A stretch of DNA of 64,000 nt from Flavobacterium ginsengisoli (GTDB lineage Bacteria > Bacteroidota > Bacteroidia > Flavobacteriales > Flavobacteriaceae), in the NCBI RefSeq assembly GCF_029625315.1, contig NZ_CP121110.1:728501-792500 (forward strand), written 5' to 3'. Numbering within the stretch: position 1 is the first letter of the stretch; the number at the start of each line of letters is the position of its first letter. The notes below the pieces were generated by a model that saw only the letters and a list, made by a program, of their open reading frames with translations, did not search any database and was not told where the DNA came from. The translations under genes and the position numbers were made by a program. This document shows, in pieces, positions 1 to 8,600 of this stretch.

Positions 1-10
1 CTCTTGTATT

Positions 11-733
11 ATGATTACTTTAAAAAATATAAATAAAAAATTTGGAAGACTGCAGGTTTTGCAAGATGTGAACCTTGAGTTTAAAGCAGGAGAATGCATT
101 GCGCTTATTGGTCCAAACGGCTGTGGAAAAACAACTTTGATAAAATCGATCTTAGGAATGGTATTGCCTGATAGTGGTGATATTTTACTTCATGAAGAAT
201 CGATCTTAAAGAAATTTGAATATCGAAATACTATTGGGTACATGCCACAAATTGGCCGTTATCCTGATAATATGACCATTTCTCAGATTATAGAAATGAT
301 CAAGCAGATTCGAAATTCGAAGAAGGAATTGGATGAAGATTTGATAAAAGCTTTCAAATTGGATAAAATGAGCGACAAACAAATGAGGACACTTTCTGGC
401 GGAACAACACAAAAAGTAAGTGCAACATTGGCTTTCCTTTTTAATCCTGATGTTTTAATTCTAGACGAACCAACCGCAGGCCTTGATCCGTTGGCGGCTG
501 AAATCTTGAAGGAGAAAATCATTAAAGAGAAAAGCAAAGGAAAACTAATCTTGATCACTTCGCATTTATTGAGTGAATTAGATGATATGATTACTCAAAT
601 CATTTTTATGCAAGACGGAAAAGTACATTTTCATAAAACGATTAAAGATCTTTTGGAATCAACCGGAGAAAACAAAATTTCAAAATCTATTGCGACAATA
701 TTAAAAGAAAAACAGCATGAACAGAATAATTAA
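11..733 (+). CDS. nosF: ABC transporter ATP-binding protein, NosF-like
   Basis: ATPase subunit of an ABC-2 type exporter. Visible motifs are Walker A (GPNGCGKTT, residues 34-42), the ABC signature LSGGTTQK, Walker B with LILDEP, and the H-loop TSH. At 240 residues it is a complete stand-alone ATPase. It overlaps the following permease gene by 17 nt, so the two are translationally coupled. The neighbouring permease, truncated globin and Crp/Fnr regulator match the usual end of a Bacteroidota nosZ-nosL-nosD-nosF-nosY cluster, where NosDFY serves copper-site maturation of periplasmic nitrous oxide reductase. The nosZ/L/D genes would lie left of the window and are not seen, so the nos assignment is inference from context. 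The ATPase call itself is firm. Confidence 0.85.
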   Translation: MITLKNINKKFGRLQVLQDVNLEFKAGECIALIGPNGCGKTTLIKSILGMVLPDSGDILLHEESILKKFEYRNTIGYMPQIGRYPDNMTISQIIEMIKQIRNSKKELDEDLIKAFKLDKMSDKQMRTLSGGTTQKVSATLAFLFNPDVLILDEPTAGLDPLAAEILKEKIIKEKSKGKLILITSHLLSELDDMITQIIFMQDGKVHFHKTIKDLLESTGENKISKSIATILKEKQHEQNN

Positions 734-1484
734 AATTGTCTTATTGGATATTCTTAAAAATAAGATTGTTGTGAGTTATGCTCTAATTCTAGCGTTGCTT
801 TCTTGGGGATCTTTTATGCTTGAAGACAATACAGCCAAAGGTTTACTGACTATTTTGAATGTTATTTTATTTACCGTTCCGTTGGTATCTATTCTTTTTT
901 CAACTATTTATATTTACAATAGTTCAGAATTTATAGAGCTTTTGCTGAGTCAGCCTATCAAAAGAAAGAAAATCTGGATTAGTTTGTTTACAGGACTTTC
1001 TATTGCAATGCTTTTGGCTTTTTTTCTTGGAGCAGGAATTCCTCTTTTGGTAAATGCGCCAGGAATGGCAGGATTGATGATGGTTCTGTCTGGAAGTTTA
1101 ATTTCTGTTGTTTTTGTGTCACTGGCTTTTTTGAGCTGTATTTTAACTCGAGATAAAGCAAAAGGAATAGGTTTGGCCATTTTATTTTGGATGTATTTTG
1201 CTATATTATTTGATGCGCTGGTATTGTTCTTATTGTTTCAGTTTGTAGAATATCCAATTGAAGAAGCTATGGTAGGAATTACAGCTTCTAGTCCGATTGA
1301 TTTGGCCAGAATACAAATATTACTGCACTTAGATCAATCTGCTATGATGGGTTATACAGGTGCTATTTTTAAAGATTTTTTCGGAACAACTATCGGGTTG
1401 CTGATTTCTTTTTTACTGCTTGTTTTGTGGATAGCAGTTCCGTTTTTAATTTCGGTTAGAAAATTTGTCCGTAAGGATCTTTAA
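717..1484 (+). CDS. nosY: ABC-2 type permease, NosY-like
   Basis: Integral membrane partner of the upstream ATPase. The 255 residues contain about six hydrophobic segments, the first near residues 15-35 and the last near 230-248, as expected for an ABC-2/NosY permease. The start ATG lies inside the end of the upstream gene (17-nt overlap). In nos clusters NosF and NosY form an inner-membrane complex that works with periplasmic NosD to supply copper or sulfur for the nitrous oxide reductase centres. The sequence alone proves only a permease of this general fold; the NosY name rests on gene order. Confidence 0.75.
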   Translation: MNRIIKIVLLDILKNKIVVSYALILALLSWGSFMLEDNTAKGLLTILNVILFTVPLVSILFSTIYIYNSSEFIELLLSQPIKRKKIWISLFTGLSIAMLLAFFLGAGIPLLVNAPGMAGLMMVLSGSLISVVFVSLAFLSCILTRDKAKGIGLAILFWMYFAILFDALVLFLLFQFVEYPIEEAMVGITASSPIDLARIQILLHLDQSAMMGYTGAIFKDFFGTTIGLLISFLLLVLWIAVPFLISVRKFVRKDL

Positions 1485-1515
1485 TTTTTTATTATTTATT
1501 CAGAACAAAAGAAAT

Positions 1516-1886
1516 ATGAAAACAGATATTAAAAATAAAGATGATATAATTGTATTGGTAGATGCTTTTTACTTGAAAGTAAAATCAGATTCAACAATTG
1601 GGTATTTGTTTACAGAAGTGGCTATGGTCAATTGGCAGAAACACTTGCCGATTATGTACGATTTTTGGGATAATATTCTTTTTCATACTGGGAATTTTGA
1701 AGGCAACCCGATGCTGAAACATCGAATGTTAGATCAAAAAGTAGACTTGCAGAAACTCATTTTAAACATTGGACAAAGCTTTGGAAAAAAACAGTCGATG
1801 ATTTGTTTGAAGGAGAAAATGCTGATGAGATAAAAGTGCGGGCAGAGAATATTTCAAAATTAATGATGAATAAAGTCATTTCTTAA
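1516..1886 (+). pseudogene. Group III truncated hemoglobin, frameshifted
   Basis: Small heme protein of the group III truncated globin family, often found beside nitrogen-oxide genes. The start ATG at 1516 gives residues beginning MKTDIKNKDD. The conserved helix region NWQKHLPIMYDFWDNILF and the following NPMLKH are present. Near 1749-1755 the reading frame shifts: the first frame ends at 1831-1833 with a meaningless tail, while the expected end (THFKHWTKLWKKTVDDLF and onward) continues in another frame to a stop at 1884-1886. One missing base, probably G in a GG pair, would repair it to about 123 residues, the normal family length. A strong hairpin terminator follows immediately. I treat it as one gene with a probable sequencing error. 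Confidence 0.8.
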
Positions 1887-1890
1887 TACA

Positions 1891-1920
1891 AAAACGGGAA
1901 CTAAAAAAGTTCCCGTTTTT
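1891..1920 (+). terminator. Rho-independent terminator after the globin gene
   Basis: A 12-bp perfect stem (AAAACGGGAACT / AGTTCCCGTTTT) with a short A loop and a T run, 4 nt after the repaired globin stop codon. It closes the nosF-nosY-globin transcript. Confidence 0.85.
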
Positions 1921-2023
1921 ATTTTTAAAGCTATTAGAACTGAATTAATAATTTCTTTTAACCTTTTACAAAAGAAGAAAAAACCGTGTTGGTTTGGTAT
2001 GATTCAAATCATAAGACAGGAAA

Positions 2024-2620
2024 TTAGTAAAACAATTTATGATCTATAATTTCAATTTTTTTGTTTTTACTCATAAGTGACAATGTGCGTATTACGGTTT
2101 CTACCCGCAGTCCTGTAAAGTCAGCAATTTCTTGTCTTGTGTATGGAATTTTCATTTTTATTGATGTGGCTACGTTATTTTGTTTTTTTAGATTATCTAA
2201 AAAATATTGAATGCGATATTCTGGTTTATGATTGACTATATTTTTAGAAAAGACAATTTTGTTATAGATTTTCCATGCAAATAGCTTGAGTATCCTAAAT
2301 TGTATTTCTGGATTTTCTTCGAGAAAAGAAAAAAAGCTGTTTTTGGATAATTTTAAAATGATACAATCTGTTTGCGCAATTGCTGTAGCAGGGTAGGGTT
2401 GTCCGATAAAAAGTGGCGGTTCGCCAAAACTATTTCCTTCATTAAAAATACCAACCGTCAGATCTTTGCCATCTTCGTTGGTATAACTCATTTTTACTGT
2501 TCCTTCTAAAATTTGAAAATAAGAGAGAGCAACATCATTTTCAAAAAAAATAATTGAGTTTTTAGGAACTTTTTTAGCCACAGCTCCCCAAGTATAAAGC
2601 AAATCAGTATCAATGTGCAT
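2024..2620 (-). CDS. Crp/Fnr family transcriptional regulator
   Basis: Transcription factor of 198 residues. An N-terminal cyclic-nucleotide-binding-type beta barrel (roughly residues 15-115, including EGTVKMSY and GNSFGEPPLF) is followed by a long helix and a C-terminal winged helix with the HTH stretch YTRQEIADFTGLRVETVIR near residues 160-180. No N-terminal cysteine cluster is visible, so it is not a classical oxygen-sensing Fe-S Fnr. It lies convergent to the nos-like genes and the globin, the place where Bacteroidota carry Crp-type regulators of nitrogen-oxide metabolism. Effector and targets cannot be read from the sequence. Confidence 0.88.
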   Translation of the reverse strand: MHIDTDLLYTWGAVAKKVPKNSIIFFENDVALSYFQILEGTVKMSYTNEDGKDLTVGIFNEGNSFGEPPLFIGQPYPATAIAQTDCIILKLSKNSFFSFLEENPEIQFRILKLFAWKIYNKIVFSKNIVNHKPEYRIQYFLDNLKKQNNVATSIKMKIPYTRQEIADFTGLRVETVIRTLSLMSKNKKIEIIDHKLFY

Positions 2621-2810
2621 GATAAAACAATTATTGCATTTTGAAAAATTGGTTAAGTATTTGGTTTTGTTTTTATTAAGGCAAATAAAAGTATTAAAGA
2701 GGAAAGGAAATATGATAAATGTTAGCTTTTGAATTATTTTTTCGAATCAAAATATATTCTAATGAAATTTTGAAATAAAAGTATGATAAGGGAAAATTTA
2801 TAAAAAGATA

Positions 2811-2846
2811 AAGCATGATGAAGAGTTAAACTCTTGCATCATGCTT
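2811..2846 (-). terminator. Hairpin terminator for the OmpA-family gene
   Basis: Long, nearly perfect hairpin (AAGCATGATG / CATCATGCTT outer stem, AAGAGTT / AACTCTT inner stem) just beyond the stop of the leftward OmpA-family gene. With A/T runs on both flanks it can act in either direction. Confidence 0.8.
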
Positions 2847-2869
2847 TATACAATTGTGGATTAAAAAAA

Positions 2870-4183
2870 TTATTTTGCGTCTATCAGAGTAAGTGAAACT
2901 CTTCTGTTTAGAGGTCTATTCTCTACTGGAATATTTGGAACTAAAGGTTCGCTTTCACCTTTTGAAAATAAATGCATACGATTAGATTCAATTCCTTTAT
3001 TCTGTAAATAATCGGAAACTGCCTGAGCTCTTTTCATTCCAATTTCAAGATTGCGTTCTTCAGTTCCTATATCGCAAGTATATCCTGTAATATTAAGATC
3101 TGTATCTTTATTTGATTTTAGAATTTTAGCAATTTCGTCTAATCTTGTAGCCAATTCAGGCGTTACATTAGTGTTGCCAACTTCTTGGAAAGCAAGAGGT
3201 TTTTCAACATATGTGCGTTCAGTTGGTGTAAGTTCTTTTTTTGCTGGTGGAGCTTCAACAACTTTCTGCTGTACAGGAGCCGCTTCTTGAACAGGAGCTT
3301 CTGTCTTGGTCACGATTTCTTCTTTTGGCGGTACAGGTTCTGGTTTGTTTTTAGTTAGCATAAAACCTAATTTCAGTTGAATACCTGCAGAGAAGTAACG
3401 GCTTTCTTGAACAATTTTTCTATTGCCGCTTGTACCATTTGCCTGAATATTATCAATCCCGTTTGGACTGTAAGCAACTATATTAACATCTGGATTTTCT
3501 TTTGCCATTTCTGTTAAACCGTAATCTAGATATATGCCAGTATAAAGTTGCGTTTTTTCTTTTAGTTTGAAAGTAAGACCAGTTTCTACACTTAAAAGAA
3601 AAGAAGGATCTAAGTTTACTGTTGTTTTATCTTGCCAATTGGTTACTTTACCAAATCCGTGAGAAGGCAAATCATCAATCAAGAGATTTATGTCAGGATA
3701 ATAACCGCTCAATTGCAACTCAGATGCTGATGCTTTTGCTGTTTGTTTTCCTGGAAAAAGAATTTTTCCTCCAACTCCAAAATACAGTTGTGTCTGAGGC
3801 GCAATTGATGTTCTATATTGCATCATAAGTGGAACTGCAATAGAAATGAAGTGTTGATCTTCTTTATAGTTTGTCGGAGTAACTTGATACTCAAATGCAG
3901 AAGTTTGGTCATCGATTTCATAGGTTGAGATTGTAGTTCCGTTATGCAATTCAAAACTGTTCTGATTGTACATTGCATCAATTCCCGTCATTATTCCCCA
4001 GTGGCTGCTGAAGAAATAGGTGTAACCGACACCTATTCCTCCGCCAAATTTTAGTTTGCCATCTCCAAGAGTGCTATCATAAAGGATTCCTGATGGACCT
4101 CCATTAATCTTGACATTAATTTCCTGTGCTTTTATAGTGACAGTAAACAGTAGAAGTATGGCTATCGTGGTTTTAATTTTCAT
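2870..4183 (-). CDS. Outer-membrane beta-barrel protein with C-terminal OmpA domain
   Basis: Envelope protein with a signal peptide (MKIKTTIAILLLFTVTIKAQ), an N-terminal outer-membrane barrel region (about residues 25-280, rich in alternating aromatic strands), a Pro/Glu/Ala-rich linker (PEPVPPKEEI and following) and a C-terminal OmpA peptidoglycan-binding domain (about residues 335-437; NITGYTCDIG and NRPLNRRVSL motifs). I chose the ATG at 4183 because it begins the signal peptide; an in-frame ATG at 4208-4210 would add nine residues in front of it. It starts only about 30 nt after the giant adhesin gene ends and is on the same strand, so it is probably co-transcribed. OmpA-fused barrel proteins commonly accompany T9SS-exported adhesins, and a role in anchoring or exporting the adhesin is plausible but not shown. 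Confidence 0.88.
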   Translation of the reverse strand: MKIKTTIAILLLFTVTIKAQEINVKINGGPSGILYDSTLGDGKLKFGGGIGVGYTYFFSSHWGIMTGIDAMYNQNSFELHNGTTISTYEIDDQTSAFEYQVTPTNYKEDQHFISIAVPLMMQYRTSIAPQTQLYFGVGGKILFPGKQTAKASASELQLSGYYPDINLLIDDLPSHGFGKVTNWQDKTTVNLDPSFLLSVETGLTFKLKEKTQLYTGIYLDYGLTEMAKENPDVNIVAYSPNGIDNIQANGTSGNRKIVQESRYFSAGIQLKLGFMLTKNKPEPVPPKEEIVTKTEAPVQEAAPVQQKVVEAPPAKKELTPTERTYVEKPLAFQEVGNTNVTPELATRLDEIAKILKSNKDTDLNITGYTCDIGTEERNLEIGMKRAQAVSDYLQNKGIESNRMHLFSKGESEPLVPNIPVENRPLNRRVSLTLIDAK

Positions 4184-4212
4184 CGCTTGTAATTTTAAAT
4201 TAAATCTCATTT

Positions 4213-5616
4213 TTATTTAACCAATAAGTTGATTGTTTTTAATTGACCATCAGCCAATTTAAGAACAACAATATATAGTGCAACTTGTGATGGAGCGGTT
4301 ATTTCATTTTTGGCTTTTACATTTGAAATAGTCTGCACTAATTTACCTGTAATGTCATAAATCACCACTTCAGATCCACTTAATTGAGAATCACTAAAAT
4401 CACATTCTAAAGTAAATTGAGCTCCCGGTTTAACTGGGTTTGGATAGATTTTTATCTTTTTGGTAAAAATTGTTCCAGTAGTCTCAATTGGACAAGATTT
4501 AATTGAATTTCCGTTTTTGTCTTTTGCAATTACATAATACGTACCGTTTAAAGGCAGAACCTCGCTATAATACTGACGTGTTGCACCAGAAACAGCTGTT
4601 CCGTTTTTATACCACTGCCAAGCCACAAAATTATTCGATTTGTTATCAAAGAATAGCACATTTGCCCATTGCTGTACAACGAGTCCAGATTGGCTTATTT
4701 CTATTGGTTTAACAACGGCTGTAGCTCCATTATGATTCTGATCTCCATTTTGCGTTGCAGTAATGGTTGAATTTCCTGAACCTGTAATATTTAAAGTTGA
4801 TCCAGAAATTGTTCCTAAAGCTGTATTTGCAATGGTATAAGAAATTGGTAATCCGCTATCTGCTGTTGCAGTTAAGGTTACGATATCAGAATCTAAACAT
4901 CCAAATTCTAAAGTTTGGTTCCAAGTGATAGTTTGGTTAGCTTTAGTAATTTCAAATTCTGCACCAGTAAACTCAATTATATAATCAGCACCAGCACTAA
5001 TTGATCCTAGCTTAATGTTATATTTTCCAACATTTTCGCCAGCATCTCTTGAAAGAAGACCTGTAAGTATTGAGTTTGTATCTCCGTTTGCAAAACCTAA
5101 AGCCGTGTAATTGAATACCGGATCGGCTGTACCATAAACTTTGGTATGTCCTGCTTCTGCATTTATAGTAAGCGTATATTTTTCTGTTGTAAAACTTACT
5201 TCATTTCCATAATTAACAAAACCGTTACTGTTTACAGCATAAGTTCTAACATAATAAGTTCTATTTCCTCTAAGACCTGATAAAGAGTTTGTAAATGTTC
5301 CTAATGCAGCAGTCACACTAATTTTAGTATCGGCTATAGTAGGAGAGGCATGTTGTGCATATACAAAACCAACTTCTGTTAAACATTCTCCCTTGTCAGT
5401 ATCTAATCCGTCAGAAGATGCAGTACCAGATAATGAAGCACCAGTTTGCGTTATTCCTGTAATAGTTGCAGTATTTAAATTAACTGGATTAGCTGGCTGA
5501 GTTATTTCGACAGTTATAGAAACGGAACAAGAATTAGCATCTGTAGCCGTTACCGTATAAATTCCTGCGAGCAAGGTCAGTTGCAGTTGCTTGCATTTCC
5601 TCCAGATGGAGACCAA
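4213..5616 (-). CDS. Giant SprB-repeat adhesin, C-terminal piece with T9SS sorting domain
   Basis: C-terminal part of the giant adhesin. The reading starts inside the last SprB repeat; real homology begins at AGIYTVTATDANSC, and the first ~15 residues are out-of-frame sequence. Then follow a fibronectin-III-like module, an MBG-type module (beginning at KVYGTADPVFNY), an Ig-like segment, and a type A T9SS C-terminal sorting domain (IYPNPVKPGAQFTLE ... ending INLLVK). That domain directs export through the type IX system and attachment to the cell surface. The join with the upstream piece near 5565-5600 needs two one-base corrections. Read with the other two pieces this is one protein of about 2,430 residues. 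Confidence 0.9.
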   Translation of the reverse strand: MVSIWRKCKQLQLTLLAGIYTVTATDANSCSVSITVEITQPANPVNLNTATITGITQTGASLSGTASSDGLDTDKGECLTEVGFVYAQHASPTIADTKISVTAALGTFTNSLSGLRGNRTYYVRTYAVNSNGFVNYGNEVSFTTEKYTLTINAEAGHTKVYGTADPVFNYTALGFANGDTNSILTGLLSRDAGENVGKYNIKLGSISAGADYIIEFTGAEFEITKANQTITWNQTLEFGCLDSDIVTLTATADSGLPISYTIANTALGTISGSTLNITGSGNSTITATQNGDQNHNGATAVVKPIEISQSGLVVQQWANVLFFDNKSNNFVAWQWYKNGTAVSGATRQYYSEVLPLNGTYYVIAKDKNGNSIKSCPIETTGTIFTKKIKIYPNPVKPGAQFTLECDFSDSQLSGSEVVIYDITGKLVQTISNVKAKNEITAPSQVALYIVVLKLADGQLKTINLLVK

Positions 5617-8600
5617 GCATAAGAATAAGTGCCTGTACCGCCTGTTACGCTAACTGTAGCCGAGCCATTATTTCCGTTATGGCAAGATACTGCTACAGCA
5701 TTTGCTGTTAAGGTTAAAGCGTCTGGTTCTGTAATTGTTATGATATTTGTCGCAGAACATGAATTTTCGTCTGTAACAGTTACTGTATAAGTTCCTGCAC
5801 TAAGGCCAGTTGCAGTTGCTGTATTTCCTCCAGATGGAGACCAAGCATAAGAATAAGTGCCTGTACCGCCTGTTACACTAACTGTAGCCGATCCGTCGCT
5901 TCCGTTATGGCAAGATACCGATGCTGCATTTGTAGTTAAGGTTAAAGCGTCTGGTTCTGTAATTGTTATGGTATTTGTTATAGAGCATGAATTTTCATCT
6001 GTAATAGTTACTGTATAAGTTCCAGCTGTAAGACCAGTTGCTGTCGCAGCAGTTCCGCCAGAAGGCGCCCATAAATAGCTATAATTGCCTGTTCCGCCAG
6101 TTGCAACTACAGATGCAGTACCATTATTGCCTCCGTTACAAGAAACATTGGTATGTGAATCTGATGCAGAAAGTACAGATGGCTCTGAAATTATTACTGA
6201 TTCTGTTACTGAACATCCGTTTGCATCGGTCACAGTAACACTATAAGTATTTGGACTTAATCCTGTAGCTGTTGCCGCAGTTCCTCCAGATGGAGACCAA
6301 GAGTATGTATAAGTTCCAGTTCCTCCAGAAGGAGTTACAGTTGCTGTTCCATTATTTGCTTGATTGCATAAAACATCTGTTTTGGCTATTGTCGCTGTAA
6401 GAGCAGGCGGTTCATTAATGGTTACCATTGCTGTTGCAGAACAAGAATTAGCATCTGTAACAGTTACCGTATAAGTTCCTGCAGTAAGACCAGTTGCTGT
6501 TGTTGCATTTCCTCCAGATGGAGACCAAGCATAAGAATAAGTGCCTGTACCGCCTGCTACGCTAACTGTAGCCGATCCGTCGCTTCCGTTATAGCAAGAT
6601 ACCGCTACGGCATTTGGTGTTAAGGTTAAAGCATCTGGTTCTGTAATTGTTATGGTATTTGTTGTAGAGCATGAATTTTCATCTGTAACAGTTACTGTAT
6701 AAGTTCCAGCTGTAAGGCCAGTTGCTGTCGCAGCAGTTCCGCCAGAAGGCGCCCATAAATAGCTATAATTGCCTGTTCCTCCAGTTGCCACTACAGATGC
6801 AGTACCATTATTGCCTCCGTTACAAGAAACATTGGTATGCGAATCTGATGCAGAAAGTACAGATGGCTCTGAAATTATTACTGACTGTGTTACAAAACAT
6901 CCATTTGCATCGGTAACAGTAACAGAGTAAGTATTTGGACTTAGTCCTGTTGCTGTTGCGGCAGTTCCTCCCGATGGTGACCAAGAGTATGTATAAGTTC
7001 CAGTTCCTCCAGTAGGAATTACCGTTGCTGTTCCGTTATTTGCTTGATTACATAAAACATCTGTCTTGGCTATTGTTGCGCTAAGAATAGGCGGTTCATT
7101 AATGGTTACCGTTGCTGTTGCTTCACATAAGTTAGCATCTGTAACAGTAACAGTGTAGGTTCCTGCAGATAATCCGCTGGCAGTTGCATTAGTTCCTCCT
7201 GATGGTGACCAAGAATACGTATAAAGTCCAGTTCCTCCAGTTACATTTACTGTTGCAGATCCATTTGAACCTCCATTACAAGAAACATCTGTTTGAGATA
7301 TTGATGGAATAAGTGCATCAGGTTGTGTTATAGTGAAACTTTGTGTTTTTTCACAGTAGTTTGCATCAGTAACTGTTACGGTATAAGTTCCAGCAGAAAG
7401 CCCTGTTGCGGTTGCACCATTTCCTCCAGAAGGAGCCCAAGCATAGGTATAGGCGCCAGTTCCACCATTTGCGATTACAGAAGCAGATCCGTTTGCTCCG
7501 CTGTGACAGCTAACATTTGTTTGTGATGGATTTATATTAATTGCTGTAGGTTCAGTAATTGTAAAATTTTTGATAATAGAACATCCATTTGAAGAAGTGA
7601 TGGTCACGGAATAGTTTCCTGCACTAAGATTCACTGCTGTTTCAGTATTAGTGACAGAAGGCGACCAAACATAAGTAAATGGACCCGGAGCTCCAGATGG
7701 AGTTACAGAAGCGCTTCCAGTTGATGAGCCATTGCATAAAACATCGACTTGAGATGTAGTAGCAACAAGGGTGTTAGTTGTTCCAATTGTGAAGTTTCGC
7801 GTTAAAGTACATCCATTACCATCTGTTACTAAAACGCTGTGTGTTCCTGCGACTAATCCGATTGCTATTTGTGTCGTAGCTCCAGATGGTGACCATAGAT
7901 AACTATAAGGAAGAACACCGCCGCTTACATTTACAGACGCTTCCCCACCTGTTGAACAAGTTGCATTTACTTGAGAAGTTGTAGCGTTTAATGCATAAGT
8001 TGGCTCAGAGATATTGAAGGATTTTGTAATTGTGCAATTATTCTGATCTCTAATTGTACAAGTATAGGCACCTGCCATTAATCCAGTAGCGGTCGCCGCT
8101 GTTCCTCCCGAAGGAAGCCATTGATAAGTATAGTTACTACCAGTCCCACCAGATGCAATAACTGTTGCCGTACCTGTTGCAGAACCATTGCATAAAACAT
8201 CTGTTTGTGATTGTGTTGCCGTTAAGGCAAATGGTTGCTCAATATTATAGCTTTGTGTAGCCTGACAGTTATTTGCATCTGTAACTGTAATCGTGTAAGT
8301 ACCAGCTGTAAGACCAGTTGCTGTTGCGCCAGTTCCTCCAATAGGAGACCAAGAGTAAGTATATGTTCCGACTCCTCCAGTTACAGATGCCGTAGCAGTT
8401 CCGTTTGAGCCTCCATTGCAAGAAACATCGGTTTGGCTAGGAGTTATTGATAGAATAGACGGTTGAGATATAGTAAAGTTTCTAGTTGCTGTACAAGCAT
8501 TAGCGTCTGTTACTGTTACCGTATAAGTACCAGCAGAAAGACCTGTCGCTGTAGCGGTATTTTGAACAGGAGTTGTATTCCAAGAATAAGAATAAGTCCC

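Noticed and set aside
1999..2012. Fnr-type palindrome as a promoter operator
   Set aside because: No start codon follows it on either strand at promoter distance; it lies between a terminator and the 3' end of the regulator gene.
6038..6916. Two near-identical reading frames on the plus strand opposite the adhesin
   Set aside because: They are antisense shadows of repeated adhesin units; their similarity only reflects the 684-bp duplication of the coding strand.
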